From JAWXCH01 sp034440595 (GTDB taxonomy: Bacteria; Planctomycetota; Planctomycetia; Pirellulales; JALHPA01), in contig JAWXCH010000092.1 in NCBI GenBank assembly GCA_034440595.1, positions 1 to 9,056 of the forward strand: 9,056 nt of DNA, written 5' to 3'. Both the position numbers and the translations under genes were made by a program. The notes under the pieces were generated by a model. The model searched no databases. It saw only the letters and a program-made list of their open reading frames with translations, and was not told the origin of the DNA. Below are positions 6,142 through 9,056 of the stretch, piece by piece (positions within the stretch are counted from its first letter, which is position 1; each line of letters starts with the position of its first letter).

Positions 6142-7881
6142 ATGGCTGGACAACCTAAAACACCGTTCTACATCGTTCTGTTCCTGGTGGTCGCCGGGCT
6201 GGTGGCGTTTGCGGCATCGCGGTCGGAGATTTTTTTTCCGAAGGCGGACCCGAAGGGTGGCATGGGCGATATTGACCCCAATGTTATTAATAATCCGGTT
6301 GAAGCAGCGGATACCAATACTGTCACTACAGTGCTCGAGTACAAGATCAAACCGGCAGAAGCACTTCCCCCAGTCAGCGGAATATCGGCGTACAAGCCTT
6401 TGAAAGAAACCGAAAACACCGTTCGGTTCTCACTCAACGTCTGGGCTGGTTGGGGGCCGATCATTTTGGCCAACAACGGATTCAAGCCCGGCAAAATCTG
6501 GAAGACGCAGGATGGCAAGGAGTTCAAAGTCGAACTGGTTGTGATCGACAATCCAGTTGCCATGCGCGATGCGTATGCGAGTGGAGATATTCATATTGGC
6601 TGGGCCACGCTGGATATGATTCCGCTGTTCATGGAGGGCTTTCTGGACAAGCTGGGCAATCCTCGGGACAGCCGGGTCATGCCACGTGTTTATCAGCAGA
6701 TCGATTGGTCGAACGGTGGCGACGGCATTGTCGTGCGTGACCGAATCAAGACCGTCCGCGATCTGGCGGGCCAAAAACTAGTGCTGGCTCAGAATTCACC
6801 GTCGCATTACTTTGCTTTGAATATGCTCGTCTCTGGTGGAGTGCAGCCAGCCGACGTTGATATGATCTTCACGGAGGATGCTTTTCAGGCTGCAGCAGCA
6901 TTCAACTCGCAGAAAAATATAGCGGGTGCCGTCTCATGGGCACCAGATATCTATAATTTGGCCGACACCAGCGGCAATCGGATGCTGGTCACGACCGCAA
7001 CTGCGAACAAGCTTATCGCGGACGTTTGGTTTGCTCGTGCGGACTTTGCCAACGACAATCCAGCCATCATTGAGGCGCTGGTGCGCGGAATCTTTGACGC
7101 TATGGAAGAGTTGAAGAACGACACCAAAAAGTCAGCTTGTGCCGCGCTGATGGCTGATCCGTCGGGCTTTAATATTCCGGCATCAGAAACGATCAAAATG
7201 TTCGCCGACGCTCATAATACCAACGTCGCAGAGAACTACCAGTTTTTCCTGAATCAGAACAATCCTGCGAACTTTGAACAAGTCTGGTCGAAGTCGTATT
7301 ACCTTTATCGTAAGGTGGGCTCGATTACACACCGACCAATTGGCTTTGATAAAGTGATGGATTATTCGATCATCAAGAAATTGAGCCTGGAGCCCAAGTA
7401 TGCTTCGCAGCGCGATGAATACAAAGTAGCGCTTCCTCCGCGCAGCGTCAGTCAAATCGTCGAGGAGTCGGAAGAAATTCTGGCCAACACTATCGTAGTT
7501 CGTTTCTACTCAAATAGCTCCGACCTCTATCACAAGATAATCAAGGAAATCGATGGTAAAGCCGTCGAGGTGAATTATGATCCCAATGTCGATCTGGTGT
7601 TAAAGGACGCGGGTGCCTTAGCCAAACAATTTGGTGCCGCGCGGATCATTATTGAGGGTCACACAGATGCTTCCATGTTTGGACAAAGCCCACCAGAACT
7701 GGTTCGGAAACTATCGCAAGACCGGGCCGAAGCAGTGCGAAAGTCGCTGATCGAAAAATACGACCTGGAACCAGACCGCGTGAACGCGATCGGCTACGGT
7801 TGGGATCGTCCAGCCGAAGAAGGCAACCATGCCAAGAATCGTCGCGTTGAAATAAAGGTCTTTTCTGCTGAGAAACAGTAG
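6142..7881 (+). CDS. Membrane-anchored ABC solute-binding protein fused to an OmpA peptidoglycan-binding domain
   Basis: The 579-residue product has three parts. Residues 9-25 form one hydrophobic segment with no lipobox or obvious cleavage site, so it is probably an uncleaved inner-membrane anchor. Residues about 95-375 resemble the NMT1/SsuA/TauA (NitT/TauT-type) periplasmic binding fold, with WAGWGP (101-106), GDGIVVRD, TVRDLAGQKLVLAQ and a SWAPDI segment. Residues about 450-577 are an OmpA-type domain: IVVRFYS at the first strand, IEGHTD (504-509), LSQDRAEAVR, then AIGYGWDRP and the closing NRRVEIKV. The peptidoglycan-contacting Asp and Arg of OmpA domains correspond to D509 and R528, with four extra residues between them. 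The protein would therefore span from inner membrane to cell wall while binding a solute. An SsuC-type permease gene follows 66 bases later without a terminator. The substrate cannot be read from sequence; sulfonate, nitrate or pyrimidine-like compounds are typical of the superfamily. Comparable fusions are, to my knowledge, annotated in some bacteria, including planctomycetes. Confidence 0.9.
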   Translation: MAGQPKTPFYIVLFLVVAGLVAFAASRSEIFFPKADPKGGMGDIDPNVINNPVEAADTNTVTTVLEYKIKPAEALPPVSGISAYKPLKETENTVRFSLNVWAGWGPIILANNGFKPGKIWKTQDGKEFKVELVVIDNPVAMRDAYASGDIHIGWATLDMIPLFMEGFLDKLGNPRDSRVMPRVYQQIDWSNGGDGIVVRDRIKTVRDLAGQKLVLAQNSPSHYFALNMLVSGGVQPADVDMIFTEDAFQAAAAFNSQKNIAGAVSWAPDIYNLADTSGNRMLVTTATANKLIADVWFARADFANDNPAIIEALVRGIFDAMEELKNDTKKSACAALMADPSGFNIPASETIKMFADAHNTNVAENYQFFLNQNNPANFEQVWSKSYYLYRKVGSITHRPIGFDKVMDYSIIKKLSLEPKYASQRDEYKVALPPRSVSQIVEESEEILANTIVVRFYSNSSDLYHKIIKEIDGKAVEVNYDPNVDLVLKDAGALAKQFGAARIIIEGHTDASMFGQSPPELVRKLSQDRAEAVRKSLIEKYDLEPDRVNAIGYGWDRPAEEGNHAKNRRVEIKVFSAEKQ

Positions 7882-7933
7882 GCTTCGCTTCATCAACTCG
7901 TCTCGTGCCGTTCACGATTGGACTCGTTTTATT

Positions 7934-7938
7934 AGGAG
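7934..7938 (+). promoter_or_regulatory. Ribosome binding site for the TTG-started permease
   Basis: AGGAG lies nine bases before the TTG at 7948-7950. No ATG or GTG in the same frame is nearby with a comparable site, so this element decides the start. Confidence 0.65.
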
Positions 7939-7947
7939 CGATCGCGA

Positions 7948-9056
7948 TTGACTGCTGAGCCCGACAAGAACTCTAAATCATTGCTCGTCGATAGTTCTTC
8001 ACAGAGTGTTGAACCAGCGATACCGGCTGACACCGTGGTCAAAAAGTCGGAACTGGTTTCGCGCGCACCAGTGTCGCGCGCACCAGTACGTAAGGGGCGA
8101 TTCTTTGCGCTGCGGCAGGAGATTCCCTACTGGCAGTCGTTGCTCTTTGGCGCCTTATTTTTGGCTATGATTGCCGCAGTCTGGTGGGGCGTGACCAGAG
8201 GAGAAACGGCTGAGGTCCGCATGGTCAGTCCAGTGGTCTTGCCTAGTCCGGAGGAAACTTTTGGTGAACTGGAATCGCTGTGGTTTGAGCGCGAACTCAC
8301 CCGAAATACCTGGGCCAGCCTGAAGCGCGTCCTGCTTGGTTTTTCTTTGGCTGCGGTGATTGGTGTGCCGGTTGGAGTACTGTGTGGATGCTTCCCCTGG
8401 TTCAATGCGTTTTTGGCACCCATGACGTTGTTTGGCCGCAATATTCCGATTGCGGCGCTCTTGCCGTTGACGTTCTTTTTCTTTGGCGCGGCCGAAACTC
8501 AGAAGGTCATGTTCATCTTCGTTGCGACGGTGGCCTTTGTCATTATTGACACCGCCACTGCAGTGAAGGATGTGAGTACGAGGTACATTGACACGGCCTA
8601 CACGCTAGGGGCGTCCCGATTGCAGATTATTTGGAAAGTGCTGGTACCGTTGGCTATGCCCAGCGTTTGCAATTCGTTGCGGCTACTGTTCGGCCTGGCA
8701 TTTGGTTACATTATGCTGGCTGAGGCCGTGAAAATGGGATCGGAGTCTGGCGGACTGGGGGACATCATCATTAATTCACAAAAACGCGGGCTCCGCGAGC
8801 CGATCTACTTGATCCTGATTTTGATCCCGATCGTCGCCCTAACCATCGACCGGCTGTTCTACTGGATCCAGCGGCAGTTGTTTCCGTTTCAGTACGGTGG
8901 GGATGGTATCCTGCGTGCGCTGTTGCGAGCAATTTCGCATGGCCTGGAAGACCTGCGTGGGTTGATCTTTCGACCGGCCTCGGTAGACGACGTTTACAAA
9001 AGACTTGCCTTAGAGTCTGGAACGGGGGCAGCGGTTCCAGCGACATCGTCATCCAC
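7948..9056 (+). CDS. ABC transporter permease, SsuC/TauC type (3' end beyond window)
   Basis: The frame is open from a TTG at 7948, with AGGAG nine bases upstream, to the window edge: 369 full codons without a stop, so the gene is truncated by the window and not by mutation. The first 60 or so residues are a polar, Ser/Ala/Pro/Val-rich cytoplasmic extension carrying a tandem SRAPV duplication. A first membrane span follows at about 64-82, then after a periplasmic stretch the multi-span binding-protein-dependent permease core. The ATPase-contacting EAA loop is clear at 215-234, with DTAYTLGAS at its start and VP at its end, as in the SsuC/TauC/NrtB branch. The last span is near residues 285-305, after which an unusual tail (FQYGGDG...) of more than 50 residues continues out of the window; typical SsuC proteins end near this point at about 260 residues. 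It is probably cotranscribed with the upstream binding protein. The ATPase gene is not seen and is expected downstream. Confidence 0.92.
   Translation, partial: MTAEPDKNSKSLLVDSSSQSVEPAIPADTVVKKSELVSRAPVSRAPVRKGRFFALRQEIPYWQSLLFGALFLAMIAAVWWGVTRGETAEVRMVSPVVLPSPEETFGELESLWFERELTRNTWASLKRVLLGFSLAAVIGVPVGVLCGCFPWFNAFLAPMTLFGRNIPIAALLPLTFFFFGAAETQKVMFIFVATVAFVIIDTATAVKDVSTRYIDTAYTLGASRLQIIWKVLVPLAMPSVCNSLRLLFGLAFGYIMLAEAVKMGSESGGLGDIIINSQKRGLREPIYLILILIPIVALTIDRLFYWIQRQLFPFQYGGDGILRALLRAISHGLEDLRGLIFRPASVDDVYKRLALESGTGAAVPATSSS
8059..8088 (+). repeat. 15-base tandem duplication within the permease gene
   Basis: Two adjacent 15-base units, 8059-8073 and 8074-8088, differ only at the last base. 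They encode SRAPV twice in the N-terminal extension of the permease. The exact multiple of three keeps the frame, which looks like a recent slippage event in a flexible region. Confidence 0.85.

Noticed and set aside
7882..7947. Terminator or promoter between the binding protein and the permease
   Set aside because: The 66-base spacer has no stem with a T-run and no convincing promoter, so the two genes are treated as one unit.

Overview
The window looks like chromosomal DNA of a Gram-negative-type bacterium, most likely a planctomycete (Pirellulales-like). The grounds are indirect: a solute-binding protein fused to an OmpA peptidoglycan-binding domain, two lineage-style hypothetical envelope proteins, moderate GC, and a TTG start on the permease gene. 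No rRNA or other phylogenetic marker is present, so the assignment is an inference.

Left part, minus strand (56-2690): an exported coiled-coil/TPR protein of unknown function (56-1057) with a plausible sigma-70-type promoter; a small membrane protein with N-terminal cysteines, a charged helix, one membrane span and a Pro/Lys/Glu tail (1206-1871); a good intrinsic terminator (1919-1948); and rpiA, ribose-5-phosphate isomerase A (1992-2690).

Middle, minus strand (2691-5603): a 325-base intergenic stretch packed with four palindromes, one of them a REP-like 10-bp perfect stem; then a two-gene unit of pgi (glucose-6-phosphate isomerase, 3966-5603) and a stand-alone DUF2090 aldolase-like protein (3016-3957). 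The Shine-Dalgarno of the second gene overlaps the pgi stop codon, so the pair is probably translationally coupled. With rpiA next to it, this is a central sugar-phosphate block: Pgi links glucose-6-P and fructose-6-P, RpiA links ribulose-5-P and ribose-5-P, and the DUF2090 protein is probably an aldolase on a related phosphorylated sugar.

Right part, plus strand (6142-9056), divergent from pgi across a 538-base gap: a membrane-anchored NitT/TauT-type solute-binding domain fused to a C-terminal OmpA domain (6142-7881), followed 66 bases later by the start of an SsuC/TauC-type ABC permease (TTG start at 7948, running off the window end). The matching ATPase is not in the window and is expected downstream. 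This pair looks like an ABC importer whose binding protein is held at the inner membrane by its N terminus and at peptidoglycan by its C terminus. It is the most unusual thing here, although the fusion architecture itself has relatives in known annotations. I found no mobile element, CRISPR array, tRNA, rRNA or defence system.
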